Below are positions 53,159 through 64,000 of a DNA stretch of 64,000 nucleotides, in pieces; the first letter of the stretch is position 1; the number at the start of each line of letters is the position of its first letter. The position numbers and the translations under genes are program-made. Below the pieces are notes generated by a model. The model had not been told where the DNA came from, searched no databases, and was given only the letters and a program-made list of their open reading frames with translations. Origin of the DNA: Neolewinella antarctica (GTDB taxonomy: Bacteria > Bacteroidota > Bacteroidia > Chitinophagales > Saprospiraceae); contig NZ_JAATJH010000002.1 of NCBI RefSeq assembly GCF_011927835.1, forward strand, positions 62,001 to 126,000. The letters are read 5' to 3'.

Positions 53159-53422
53159 ATGTACGTGATCGCCGTCTACGATGTCGCATCAGAGCGCACT
53201 GGCAAGATGCTGCGGCTCTGCCGACAGTACCTCCACTGGATTCAGAACTCCGTTTTCGAAGGAGAACTCTCCGCCGTACGCCTGAAAGAATTAGAATTCG
53301 AAGCTGAGCAGATCATGGACCTCAGTTACGACAGCCTCATTATCTTCACGAATACCCACGTACACCGGGTGGAAAAGCGGATCGTCGGCGTAAATAAGCA
53401 GCCGATCGACCAGTTTCTGTAG
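53159..53422 (+). CDS. cas2: CRISPR-associated protein Cas2
   Basis: Cas2 is the structural partner of Cas1 in the spacer integration complex. The opening strand MYVIAVYDVASERTGKMLRL carries the conserved Asp8, the middle RQYLHWIQNSVFEGEL is the signature second region, and the total of 87 residues is standard. It is the last gene of the operon, and the leader and array follow directly. Confidence 0.95.
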   Translation: MYVIAVYDVASERTGKMLRLCRQYLHWIQNSVFEGELSAVRLKELEFEAEQIMDLSYDSLIIFTNTHVHRVEKRIVGVNKQPIDQFL

Positions 53423-53618
53423 TCGTCGGTGTTACGGTATTTCTCCCTTACCGCTCCGTCCTTGCGCGGGGGCTTAACGTAAGTGGTTGCTTTCCAGTAT
53501 GTTATAGAGTCGTCGCTATCCTATCCTATTTGCGCTACTCCCGGTCGACGCCCGGGCGGGGGCCAGTATCTTACATAAACCGACTGAATCATTGACGAGA
53601 ACGGGTTATTTTTGCGGG
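53423..53618 (+). promoter_or_regulatory. CRISPR leader
   Basis: These 196 bp lie between cas2 and the first repeat and should contain the array promoter and integration signals. TATCTTACAT near 53569 resembles a Bacteroidetes -7 box. The leader position is supported by repeat decay at the opposite end of the array. Confidence 0.75.
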
Positions 53619-56600
53619 ACTTGAATTGATCCTTCGGGAATTGAAAGCTCGGCCTGCGTCATGCAGTAGCGGTCGAAGCGCCACTTGAATTGATCCTTCG
53701 GGAATTGAAAGTCCGCGTCATCGTTTGGTTGATGAAGGCGACACCTTCACTTGAATTGATCCTTCGGGAATTGAAAGGGTGCACAATAGAGGCGCGGCAT
53801 ACTCAGCGTGATACTTGAATTGATCCTTCGGGAATTGAAAGTAAGACAATTTACTACTTGTCCCCACCCCTTCACCTGCACTTGAATTGATCCTTCGGGA
53901 ATTGAAAGGCATCCTGAACGGTTACACGGGCGGTGCGGACGGCTACTTGAATTGATCCTTCGGGAATTGAAAGCTTGCACGGCGTGGGCGATAAAGTCCT
54001 GACGCGCGACTTGAATTGATCCTTCGGGAATTGAAAGCCATGGTTACCATGTTGCGTCGCAGCCTCGGCAACACTTGAATTGATCCTTCGGGAATTGAAA
54101 GTTCGTGTAGCTTAATGGGGGGTAGTTCGAGCGTGTCAACTTGAATTGATCCTTCGGGAATTGAAAGTTGATTCGCCAATGCGGGCTAGCCCTTCGTTGG
54201 CAACTTGAATTGATCCTTCGGGAATTGAAAGCCACCAATTGTAGGTTCGTGGCGGACAGGTTCAAAAGACTTGAATTGATCCTTCGGGAATTGAAAGCTA
54301 GGCCCCCCGGGAGGGGACAAAGAAACGATTGTTACTTGAATTGATCCTTCGGGAATTGAAAGATGGAGGCCATTAACACCCTTGCGCACCGCAAAATTAC
54401 TTGAATTGATCCTTCGGGAATTGAAAGTGCCTACATGGACGAATTGCACTCTATGCTTTGGGCGACTTGAATTGATCCTTCGGGAATTGAAAGCAGGTTG
54501 TTGACCTCCCCTTTTGAATAGAAGCCAACACTTGAATTGATCCTTCGGGAATTGAAAGTATTGGCTCCGTTATTCCACGAACCCTTGATATGATAACTTG
54601 AATTGATCCTTCGGGAATTGAAAGCTGACGCCGACGAGCCAAAGCAAACCATCACTACGGACTTGAATTGATCCTTCGGGAATTGAAAGCTTTCCGGATC
54701 GTCGTTTTCGCCAGCCATGTAGGCCGACTTGAATTGATCCTTCGGGAATTGAAAGTGAATTGTTCGAGGTCGAATTCTTCCCCATCGAAGACTTGAATTG
54801 ATCCTTCGGGAATTGAAAGGTGGTTGTTGGTAATATTCATGAATGAGGCAAGATCACTTGAATTGATCCTTCGGGAATTGAAAGTTATTCACGTACGGGG
54901 TGGTTGCTTTATCCCAGCCTACTTGAATTGATCCTTCGGGAATTGAAAGTCATTAACTCGGTATTCCACCACGTCGCTCAGCACGACTTGAATTGATCCT
55001 TCGGGAATTGAAAGTCTATTTCGTTCAGGACAACCAGCAACGCGTCCTGTACTTGAATTGATCCTTCGGGAATTGAAAGATAAGATTATCGGACCACTCA
55101 AACAGTTCTCGGTGACTTGAATTGATCCTTCGGGAATTGAAAGTCGTGAAGCGTGGCGTGGTCAAGGGCGGTAAGTAAACTTGAATTGATCCTTCGGGAA
55201 TTGAAAGCCGGCCAACATATACTCTTTGAGCGCCACGATGGCGACTTGAATTGATCCTTCGGGAATTGAAAGTTTATCGACCGCCAGGAGATCGAGGACG
55301 CGCGCGAGACTTGAATTGATCCTTCGGGAATTGAAAGAAAGGTCTATTTCATCCTCTAGCATAATCTTGTCAAACTTGAATTGATCCTTCGGGAATTGAA
55401 AGAAAGGGCCTTTGCAGATATGCCCCACACGCCCGTCAACTTGAATTGATCCTTCGGGAATTGAAAGAACGGTTAGCGCAGCCTTTTCTTTCTTAGCGGG
55501 TTTACTTGAATTGATCCTTCGGGAATTGAAAGGACGTTTTAATGCGCCCCAGCGCCAAGCCCACGAGCACTTGAATTGATCCTTCGGGAATTGAAAGTCG
55601 ATGGCCGCTACCAGCCCTACTTGAGTAAGACCGACTTGAATTGATCCTTCGGGAATTGAAAGTCAAATCCAACTGGTTCCTTTTCGCCCTGGCCGCCGTA
55701 CTTGAATTGATCCTTCGGGAATTGAAAGAAGATCGATTCGAGGAGCGCATGAGCTATTATCGCCAACTTGAATTGATCCTTCGGGAATTGAAAGGCGAGA
55801 TTGATAAGAGCCTCGACAAAATCGACAAGCGACTTGAATTGATCCTTCGGGAATTGAAAGCGGATTCGGGGAGGTCGTAAGATGGTAGGTACTCTAAACT
55901 TGAATTGATCCTTCGGGAATTGAAAGTGACGGAGGCGTATTAGAACTCTTATTAAAGTGCGTACTTGAATTGATCCTTCGGGAATTGAAAGTCTTCGGTA
56001 AGTTTTCGTAGCCAATCGGTAAAGGCGGACTTGAATTGATCCTTCGGGAATTGAAAGCCGATATAGTTATAGTAGTAGTAGCTCGTATGCCAGACTTGAA
56101 TTGATCCTTCGGGAATTGAAAGAGGCTATGGTATCAAGACGAACGCACGACTTTATTAGACTTGAATTGATCCTTCGGGAATTGAAAGCAGGGGCCGCTC
56201 CTCTTTTTGCTGCTGACGCGCTGGACTTGAATTGATCCTTCGGGAATTGAAAGTTGGCGAGCCTACCGAGTGCGTCACCGGTGTAAAAAACTTGAATTGA
56301 TCCTTCGGGAATTGAAAGGTCCGCTTCTATCGACGAAGTCGACTACGCTAAGGAGACTTGAATTGATCCTTCGGGAATTGAAAGTAAGTATTAGACTGGG
56401 TATAGGCGTTCGTCCGGACGACTTGAATTGATCCTTCGGGAATTGAAAGTATTAAGGAGCTAACGGGTCAGATCGACAGTCTCGGACTTGAATTGATCCT
56501 TCGGGAATTGAAAGGCGGTAAACGTCGCGGAGATACGAAAGCCTCTCCCTACTTGAATTGATCCTTCGGGAATTGAAAGGTTCCATAATACTTACCCCAC

Positions 56601-59600
56601 AAATCGCGCAGCCTAACTTGAATTGATCCTTCGGGAATTGAAAGCCTTCTACCAATCAGTAGAGCACCTAATCCCTGCCGCACTTGAATTGATCCTTCGG
56701 GAATTGAAAGGAAAACAGCGGGGCAGGCGTCCCTTATGTGCTTCCGACTTGAATTGATCCTTCGGGAATTGAAAGTACGCAGCACTGCTCAAAAACAGGA
56801 AAGCGATAAGGACTTGAATTGATCCTTCGGGAATTGAAAGATGATGACGGCACCGAGGACGACGAATAGCCAGTGGACTTGAATTGATCCTTCGGGAATT
56901 GAAAGTGCTGATGTTGATGTCGTCGGCGGTATCCTCGGCGGACTTGAATTGATCCTTCGGGAATTGAAAGCCTCTATCCTTTCAGTCTGGGCAGAGATCG
57001 CGAAGGACTTGAATTGATCCTTCGGGAATTGAAAGACGATACATAACGCTATGCCGACGGAGGTAAATAAGACTTGAATTGATCCTTCGGGAATTGAAAG
57101 TTCTGACCGATCTTAAGACCCAGGCCGGATCGGGAGACTTGAATTGATCCTTCGGGAATTGAAAGTAATGGTTAAGACTAAGGAGCGGTCGGAGGCTCTT
57201 AACTTGAATTGATCCTTCGGGAATTGAAAGTAAAATTGCCAACGATAATGGTTGCGTTTTTAGCGGACTTGAATTGATCCTTCGGGAATTGAAAGACGGG
57301 GTAGCCCTCGTAGAACTAACGACCTCTACCTACTTGAATTGATCCTTCGGGAATTGAAAGTTGGGTGGTATTCCCGGATTCCGTACGGCCGACAAGACTT
57401 GAATTGATCCTTCGGGAATTGAAAGTTTTGTAGCTCTGCGCTGGTCGTGTTGGGATCGTAACTTGAATTGATCCTTCGGGAATTGAAAGACCTCGATGCC
57501 ATGGCTGCCTATGACACTTCGAACAACTTGAATTGATCCTTCGGGAATTGAAAGCCGCTATCCCCTGGCTCGATCATTCCTACGGTCGGACTTGAATTGA
57601 TCCTTCGGGAATTGAAAGATGTACATCATCGAGATGGTCGAGCGATACAGAATGACTTGAATTGATCCTTCGGGAATTGAAAGTGCCCGACTTCGGGTAC
57701 GGCGTTCTATATTTGACGCACTTGAATTGATCCTTCGGGAATTGAAAGGCTCCTTTATCGAGATTGACCCACCGAGCCCCGAGAAACTTGAATTGATCCT
57801 TCGGGAATTGAAAGGAGACTAAGAACTACTACGCCCAGCTAAAGGAGCGTACTTGAATTGATCCTTCGGGAATTGAAAGTCGATTGTTTCGGCGGTAAAG
57901 CCTACGAGGGATCCTACTTGAATTGATCCTTCGGGAATTGAAAGCTTATTAGCGAAGAGCCGGGTAGTCTCTACTGCGGACTTGAATTGATCCTTCGGGA
58001 ATTGAAAGAGGTGACTAGTGAGGCAGTAACCGAGATAAGGCACAACTTGAATTGATCCTTCGGGAATTGAAAGGAAGAAAACGCGCAGGAACGGAGCCGC
58101 AAAGACCTAACTTGAATTGATCCTTCGGGAATTGAAAGTATCGAAAGGCTGGCGGCACCCCAGCTTCATCATTGACTTGAATTGATCCTTCGGGAATTGA
58201 AAGTGATCTTGACCCTGGCCCCGACGTCGTACTTGACGACTTGAATTGATCCTTCGGGAATTGAAAGACGGCTAAAAATGCGTTCATCCGGGTGGCTTAT
58301 CGCCACTTGAATTGATCCTTCGGGAATTGAAAGCCGGCGTCGAGTTGTCTGACGGGAAGGCGTTGGGCAGACTTGAATTGATCCTTCGGGAATTGAAAGC
58401 GACCTGGGGCAGCTGCAATCCGTGGCCAGCCGGCAAACTTGAATTGATCCTTCGGGAATTGAAAGAAATGTTGAATAGTGTATCGCCCTTGACTCCACCT
58501 TACTTGAATTGATCCTTCGGGAATTGAAAGCTCACCGGCCCCGGCCACGACCAGGGCGGTATCCCCAACTTGAATTGATCCTTCGGGAATTGAAAGGGGC
58601 ATTTCACCGGTGAAGCCGGTAATTTCTACCAGACTTGAATTGATCCTTCGGGAATTGAAAGAAAAAAAAGAAGTTGGAACTTTAAAAATCACTCCGAACT
58701 TGAATTGATCCTTCGGGAATTGAAAGAAGGCCCCGGGCCGGCTACTCGCCAAACTATCGAAACTTGAATTGATCCTTCGGGAATTGAAAGCTGACCATAC
58801 CGATCACATCGTAAGCATAGCCATGGGACTTGAATTGATCCTTCGGGAATTGAAAGGCCTTTCCGGCGCTTACCTCGACTGGAGCCTCTCCACACTTGAA
58901 TTGATCCTTCGGGAATTGAAAGGCTAAGCAAATCTATCGTTTCACAAGACCAAGGCAAACTTGAATTGATCCTTCGGGAATTGAAAGGGGGCTTTCGTGG
59001 ACGGCGACGAGGAAGAGCTTAATACTTGAATTGATCCTTCGGGAATTGAAAGTCCACGCAATAGAGACAAGAGGGTGCTCCGTAATACAACTTGAATTGA
59101 TCCTTCGGGAATTGAAAGTGTACACCTCAGTGCTTAACCACGTAAAAAACAGCGACTTGAATTGATCCTTCGGGAATTGAAAGTCGTTTCGTTGTAGGAG
59201 ACACCGACCAGCCAACGCTACTTGAATTGATCCTTCGGGAATTGAAAGGGGGCGGCGGCAAGGCTTCCCATGTTGGCAAGACCGGACTTGAATTGACCCT
59301 TCGGGAATTGAAAGTAGGCGCTAATACTGGGCTCGTGCGTCATGTAAAGGACTTGAATTGATCCTTCGGGAATTGAAAGAAGCCTAAACCCACCCCATGA
59401 CTACGTTCACGTTCGACTTGAATTGATCCTTCGGGAATTGAAAGTTCAAGAGGAGCAAGAAGCAGAGTACGAAATCATCACTTGAATTGATCCTTCGGGA
59501 ATTGAAAGCCCTAAAAAGAGGCGCGGGGCTGTTGCGTGATATGGACTTGAATTGATCCTTCGGGAATTGAAAGGTGGTGGCATTAGCTACGCTTCCCTTA

Positions 59601-61849
59601 TTCGTCCGGACTTGAATTGATCCTTCGGGAATTGAAAGCCTTCGATGGTCAGCGAATCGGTAATGAGGTAGTCACTTGAATTGATCCTTCGGGAATTGAA
59701 AGGCCTCCTTGCACAAGTCGAGCGTGTAAGTCTCCTTTACTTGAATTGATCCTTCGGGAATTGAAAGCTTTATGCTGATTGTAAGAAAGAAGAGACTCCG
59801 GCACTTGAATTGATCCTTCGGGAATTGAAAGATGTTTGGGCTCAGCAGCTGCGGGGCGGCGTACGACACTTGAATTGATCCTTCGGGAATTGAAAGTCGT
59901 CCTCCCTGACGTCAATGCGCAAACTCTTAAAGACTTGAATTGATCCTTCGGGAATTGAAAGGAACAGATTAACTACTTCGCCATCAAGGTCATTGTAAAC
60001 TTGAATTGATCCTTCGGGAATTGAAAGACTGCAGAAAGCGATCGCCACCGGCGGCGAGGGCAGACTTGAATTGATCCTTCGGGAATTGAAAGCCCTTTCT
60101 CCCAGGCATTGGTGGCCAGCCAGCCGGACTTGAATTGATCCTTCGGGAATTGAAAGGGCGCGTAGTCGTTGCCGTTCCTCTTCCGCCTGGAACTTGAATT
60201 GATCCTTCGGGAATTGAAAGAACATTCCAATTCGCGCAATTGTAGCAGACAAAGCAGACTTGAATTGATCCTTCGGGAATTGAAAGTTGCTGACAGCAAT
60301 GAAGCGTAAGTATATCTAGGCTAACTTGAATTGATCCTTCGGGAATTGAAAGTTTTCCCTTCTTTATGTGCCACAACTTGGCGCATTGACTTGAATTGAT
60401 CCTTCGGGAATTGAAAGCTGGCACTGACACACTTCGCAACTCATTTTGCAACCGACTTGAATTGATCCTTCGGGAATTGAAAGCTACTGCGCTATGGGTG
60501 ATGTTCCTGTGTCCATGCTACTTGAATTGATCCTTCGGGAATTGAAAGATGGCTACAGGGATGACTAATTTTCACGTTGGCCGTACTTGAATTGATCCTT
60601 CGGGAATTGAAAGTTCATCTTGTAGGTGGTTTCTTTCTGACTGGCGTTGACTTGAATTGATCCTTCTGGAATTGAAAGGAAAACCTGGATAAGAAACTGA
60701 CGTGGGCAACGACTACTTGAATTGATCCTTCGGGAATTGAAAGAATGGTGGCTATTGCGGCAAATCGGTCTCAAATTCAACTTGAATTGATCCTTCGGGA
60801 ATTGAAAGAAGATCAGAAAGAAGATTATGGAATCGGTAGTCATGACTTGAATTGATCCTTCGGGAATTGAAAGTCGCCTCGTCCTTCATCATCTCATCGA
60901 TCATTGCGGACTTGAATTGATCCTTCGGGAATTGAAAGGCAATGAAGTTAGAAGGCTGGTAAATCTGTTTTTAGACTTGAATTGATCCTTCGGGAATTGA
61001 AAGAAAATCTCGCTCTGTTCGGTGTTATCATCGAAACTGACTTGAATTGATCCTTCGGGAATTGAAAGGGAAAAACTCAACAGTAGTTTCACCGGGAACA
61101 ATGAACTTGAATTGATCCTTCGGGAATTGAAAGTAATTTGGTAGGTAGCAATATGTCTCAGGCCATTAAACTTGAATTGATCCTTCGGGAATTGAAAGAA
61201 GATATCATCAGCCGGGTTGAAATTGAGCACTTTAACTTGAATTGATCCTTCGGGAATTGAAAGCGGGCGAGGCCGGGGTGCTCGGTAGCAAGCGTGTTCA
61301 CTTGAATTGATCCTTCGGGAATTGAAAGGTGGTGGCATTAGCTACGCTTCCCTTATTCGTCCGGACTTGAATTGATCCTTCGGGAATTGAAAGTCGTTGG
61401 GTACCTTTTTGTAGCGTAGGTCGCCACTAGACTTGAATTGATCCTTCGGGAATTGAAAGTCAAAGCGACCGACGCCATGGCCGGCGACATCACCAAACTT
61501 GAATTGATCCTTCGGGAATTGAAAGACGGACTTATCCGGGCGGGCGGCGGAGTTCTCGCGACTTGAATTGATCCTTCGGGAATTGAAAGTGGTGCGGATG
61601 CTTCGGAGTGCCATTTGCGCTTCGTACTTGAATTGATCCTTCGGGAATTGAAAGGGGGGTCTGGCACTCCGGGCCGGGATGGTATTGATGACTTGAATTG
61701 ATCCTTCGGGAATTGAAAGTGGTGTCCAATCCTCCGGCTAACCTTACGATTTCCGACTTGAATTGATCCTTCGGGAATTGAAAGACGGGACGGTGACCTA
61801 CTCGCCTAACGCCCCGCCTCACTTGAATTGATCCTTCGGGAATGAAAAG
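53619..61849 (+). CRISPR. CRISPR array, 127 repeats by manual count
   Basis: The 29-bp direct repeat begins ACTTGAATTG and ends ATTGAAAG. I located 127 copies at a regular 64-67 bp spacing, giving 126 spacers of 35-38 nt. Nearly all copies are identical. Exceptions are a T-to-C change in the copy at 59286, a G-to-T change in the copy at 60650, and a degenerate final copy at 61821-61849 (AATGAAAAG end). All changes lie in the distal third, which places the leader beside cas2. The spacer at 59574-59609 is repeated exactly at 61329-61364. The many short minus-strand reading frames across the array are repeat artefacts. Confidence 0.98.
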
Positions 61850-61929
61850 TAGCATTTACGCCCCGACGAGCATAATACTTTCAGTACCTAAACAGTATAC
61901 TTGCCCCGCCCAAGAACACGGTGCCTAAC

Positions 61930-61955
61930 CAATTCCCGGCACCTGCGTCCGCGCC
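61930..61955 (-). repeat. GC-rich dispersed element after the array
   Basis: CCCGGCACCTGCGTCCGCGC is the reverse-oriented counterpart of the element at 53114. The two inverted copies bracket cas2, the leader and the array. Confidence 0.72.
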
Positions 61956-61966
61956 AAATTATCAAT

Positions 61967-61997
61967 AAAAAAAAGGGCCCGCCAACCGGCGAGCCCC
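61967..61997 (-). terminator. Rho-independent terminator, minus strand
   Basis: GGGCCCGCC pairs with GGCGAGCCC (one mismatch) around AACC. On the minus strand a run of eight Ts follows. It terminates the membrane-protein gene ending at 62024. Confidence 0.85.
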
Positions 61998-62023
61998 AAC
62001 TAGTCCTAATAATGAACGGATCA

Positions 62024-63073
62024 CTAAACCTGCCCAGCATTAACCGTATCCCCCGGCGTAAGCGTCAAATCGTGCTGCCGACCACTAGCGCCACCGAAGT
62101 AGGCAGCCAAGGCACCGAGCAACAACCCGACAAAACCAAGCAGCGCGGCCGTGCTGAGTCCGTCGGCAACGTCGCCACCGACCACTTTAGCCGTTTCACC
62201 GGCTTGCTCCATGCCCTGCTCGACGGAGCTGGAAATCTTATTAGCCTGCGTCTCGATGCGACTACTCCAGCCATTGACGGCATCGCGGGCTTCGGCTTCG
62301 CTCATGTCGGAGCGGTTAACGAGCACGTTGATGAACGCGTCCTTGTCGGCGGCGTCGACGACTTTGCCGCCCTTGGCCTGAATACGGTCCAGCACACCGT
62401 TAATTTCTTTGCCGGCGGCGTAAGGGCTGTTGGCTACGTCGTCCGCGTTGCGTTGGGCGGCGTTACCGACCTGGTTGGCGTCCTGACGGAGATTGTCGGG
62501 GTCCAGCGAAGCTTTGTCCGTGTCTTCGAGGAGTTGGTAGGCTTCGTTGCGGATGTCGCTGAACGTGATGTTGGTGTTGGTATTCTGGTCGATCAGGTCA
62601 CCGATCTTGGCGTCCAAATTATTCGGAACGGCGGCACCCACGGCGTTCGTCACGCCAGAGGTGACACTACTGATGGCTGACCCTACGCCGCTGACGACGC
62701 GGCCCACGGCGGTCGTAAAGAGGTAGAGCGATACGAGCGTGAATAACGCCCAGGATAGCAAACCGTGTAGCCCGGCGTTGCTCGCTTTTGGGAATCCGCT
62801 CATCTTACCGGCCACGAAGCCACCGGCGTACAACGCGATCAGACTGGCCACGACGTACCAAATGATGGCACCGATGCCGATGCCGGAGAAGGGATTCGCC
62901 TCCGTCGTTGGGTTGATGCTGGCAAAACCGATACCGAGGCCAAGTAGATTAAGGGCTACGGTAACGACGAGCGCAACCAGGGCGCCGGCAAGAATAGCTC
63001 CCCAGCGGACGCGGCTGAAGGCAGCGTATTCGGCGGGGGTGGACGTGGTGGTGCGGGGTGAGACTGGAATCAT
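62024..63073 (-). CDS. Conserved membrane protein of unknown function
   Basis: The function is unknown. The N-terminal region has the conserved pattern VRWGAILAGALVALVVTVAL, then NLLGLGIGFASINP, IGAIIWYVVASLIALYAGGF and VAGKMSGFPK seen in many proteobacterial and Bacteroidetes membrane proteins. Three to four membrane segments precede a ~150-residue soluble helical domain (DQNTNTNITFSDIRNEAYQL, MSEAEARDAVNGW). A final membrane segment follows (LLGFVGLLLGALAAYFGGA). I chose ATG 63073 (MIPVSPRTT) over 63106, because it starts the conserved part. The length is 349 residues. Confidence 0.82.
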   Translation of the reverse strand: MIPVSPRTTTSTPAEYAAFSRVRWGAILAGALVALVVTVALNLLGLGIGFASINPTTEANPFSGIGIGAIIWYVVASLIALYAGGFVAGKMSGFPKASNAGLHGLLSWALFTLVSLYLFTTAVGRVVSGVGSAISSVTSGVTNAVGAAVPNNLDAKIGDLIDQNTNTNITFSDIRNEAYQLLEDTDKASLDPDNLRQDANQVGNAAQRNADDVANSPYAAGKEINGVLDRIQAKGGKVVDAADKDAFINVLVNRSDMSEAEARDAVNGWSSRIETQANKISSSVEQGMEQAGETAKVVGGDVADGLSTAALLGFVGLLLGALAAYFGGASGRQHDLTLTPGDTVNAGQV

Positions 63074-63282
63074 AAGGATTGATTTTTTTAAGTGGTTCCC
63101 CGGCATATGCCGGACGAGTTTGTCTTAAGAAATCGTTAATTCGGCACGTTGTGTTCGAGGTATTTTGAATCGGGACCGCATTTGCCAAGTGATTTCACGG
63201 CTCCTCTCCGGCACCACTCGGCACCCGCGAAGCCATAGCGAGTCCCGCACTTAGTCGGGGCGCCCGCGCATCATCACCTTTT

Positions 63283-63306
63283 GGCGCGGACGCGGGTGCC
63301 GGGTAA
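63283..63306 (+). repeat. GC-rich dispersed element
   Basis: GGCGCGGACGCGGGTGCC with GGGTAAAT trailing matches copies at 42981 and 53114. A partial copy (CGGCACCCGCG) lies at 63218 in the opposite direction. Nothing else recognisable is seen in the 408-bp gap 63074-63481 apart from the terminator at 63392. Confidence 0.75.
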
Positions 63307-63391
63307 ATTACATAAGCAAAGCGTTGGGGGCTGGTGATGAGCAAATGATCATCTCAACTAGTCGAGCGCTAGTTAGGGTGAAACTGGCCAT

Positions 63392-63439
63392 AAAAAAACC
63401 GAGGACCGGGGGAACAACTGTTCCTCCCGATCCCCGGTC
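63392..63439 (-). terminator. Rho-independent terminator, minus strand
   Basis: GACCGGGGG (63404-63412) pairs with CCCCGGTC (63432-63439), with GAAC/GTTC pairing inside. A seven-T run follows on the minus strand. It lies about 40 bp after the lipoprotein gene. Confidence 0.88.
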
Positions 63440-63481
63440 ATTGGTTCGCCACGGATGGCGAGGGTAATCTGTTAACTAAGC

Positions 63482-63910
63482 TTACATGCCGCTTAACTTA
63501 TCAGCACCAGCCTGCAGTGCACTAGCCAGCGTACCCAAACCGGCAGCCTTTGACTCCATGCTGCGCGTTGAGGTGGCGAGGGAGGATAACAGTCCGGAAA
63601 CTCTGTCACCGTCGATGGCGCCAGCGGAAAGTTCCGTCTTGAGTGATTGCAGGTCGCGTACGATACCGTCGGTACCGTTCATGGCACCGAGCGTGCTAAT
63701 CCAACCGTCGATGTTAGAAACGGCGGCGGCGGCGGGCAGGGCGGTGATGTCACCACCGGTGGATTGTACGGCATCGATGGTTGCCTTCACGTCGCCGGTG
63801 GGCTCGGCGTCAGTCATGTCGGTGCCTGGGTTATTGGCTGCGGTGCGCGTGGTGTCGCCGCAGGAAAAGGCCAAAAAGGCCAGAAGGAGGAGGGGAGCTA
63901 AAAATTTCAT
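63482..63910 (-). CDS. Small helical lipoprotein
   Basis: The function is unknown. A signal peptide with lipobox AFSC (cysteine 17) marks a lipoprotein. The mature part is low-complexity at first (TAANNPGTDMTDAEP) and then helical with repeated Ser/Ala/Leu heptad-like spacing (LQSLKTELSAGAID, LLSSLATSTRSMESKAAGLG). It may form a small coiled-coil envelope protein. A strong terminator follows. Confidence 0.75.
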   Translation of the reverse strand: MKFLAPLLLLAFLAFSCGDTTRTAANNPGTDMTDAEPTGDVKATIDAVQSTGGDITALPAAAAVSNIDGWISTLGAMNGTDGIVRDLQSLKTELSAGAIDGDRVSGLLSSLATSTRSMESKAAGLGTLASALQAGADKLSGM

Positions 63911-64000
63911 AAGTTGGTTGTTGTTGGTTTAGTTGTAGAACTACGGCGCGTACGTAAGGTTCGTAATAAATCGCCCTAAATTACTGAAAACCAATAAATT

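Noticed and set aside
53718-61855. Dozens of overlapping minus-strand reading frames rich in LSIPEGSIQV, FQFPKDQFK and FNSRRINSS peptides
   Set aside because: They are the CRISPR repeat translated in three frames, joined through spacers. None is a gene.
61901-62680. A 259-codon plus-strand frame opposite the membrane-protein gene
   Set aside because: The minus-strand frame has conserved membrane-protein motifs and a proper terminator. The plus frame begins in the array trailer and crosses that terminator.
1-64000. tRNA, rRNA and riboswitch-like elements
   Set aside because: I looked for tRNA T-loop patterns and conserved rRNA stretches and saw none. A covariance-model scan would be needed to exclude small RNAs.

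Overview
The window looks like a chromosomal segment of a marine-type Bacteroidetes, most plausibly a Saprospiria/Lewinella-like member. This placement is inferred from the gene content and was not tested by phylogeny. The evidence is several secreted proteins with type IX secretion (T9SS) C-terminal sorting domains of type A and type B (YPNP and FSPNGDGVND motifs), lipoproteins with Bacteroidetes-style lipoboxes, little Shine-Dalgarno signal before starts, and a GC-rich core. No rRNA, tRNA or transposase gene was seen.

Region 1 (1-26.5 kb) is mostly housekeeping or accessory metabolism. It holds a trypsin-like PDZ protease, a GT14 glycosyltransferase and a secreted polyesterase/cutinase-type hydrolase with strong PETase-family signatures. 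A TetR regulator beside a perfect 16-bp palindrome is followed by three enzymes suited to aldehyde/electrophile detoxification (MDR reductase, YqhD-like Fe-ADH, Hsp31/DJ-1). Next come a large Tat-type vWA lipoprotein and a three-gene PaoABC-like periplasmic aldehyde oxidoreductase. The rest comprises a MoxR ATPase, a broken T9SS type B protein, a NADAR-domain protein, a sulfurtransferase, a LytTR regulator divergent from a SulP transporter, and short dispersed hairpin repeats.

Region 2 (26.7-44 kb) starts with a T9SS lipase and becomes a defence island. It carries a type I restriction-modification locus: hsdM, broken by two opposite one-base frameshifts, then hsdS, and hsdR about 5.8 kb further on. 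Between hsdS and hsdR sit a small membrane protein, a degenerate copy of the hsdS 3' end, a two-gene Septu-like system (PtuA ATPase and PtuB HNH), and a translationally coupled pair: a SUMF1-domain protein and a GDGHD-repeat T9SS protein. An omega-amidase, a BamA/TamA-like outer-membrane protein, a WYL regulator and a nucleotidyltransferase/small-protein pair follow.

Region 3 (45.0-61.9 kb) is a complete type I-B-like CRISPR-Cas locus in the order cas6-cas5-cas8-cas7-cas3-cas4-cas1-cas2, then a leader and a very large array. I counted 127 repeats of 29 bp and 126 spacers of 35-38 nt. Repeat decay at the far end places the leader next to cas2. One 36-nt spacer occurs twice, 27 units apart.

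Region 4 (61.9-64 kb) has a conserved membrane protein and a small lipoprotein, each with a recognisable minus-strand terminator.

Two families of short GC-rich palindromic elements are scattered through the window. One copy lies in frame inside hsdR, and two inverted copies of the other bracket cas2 plus the CRISPR array.
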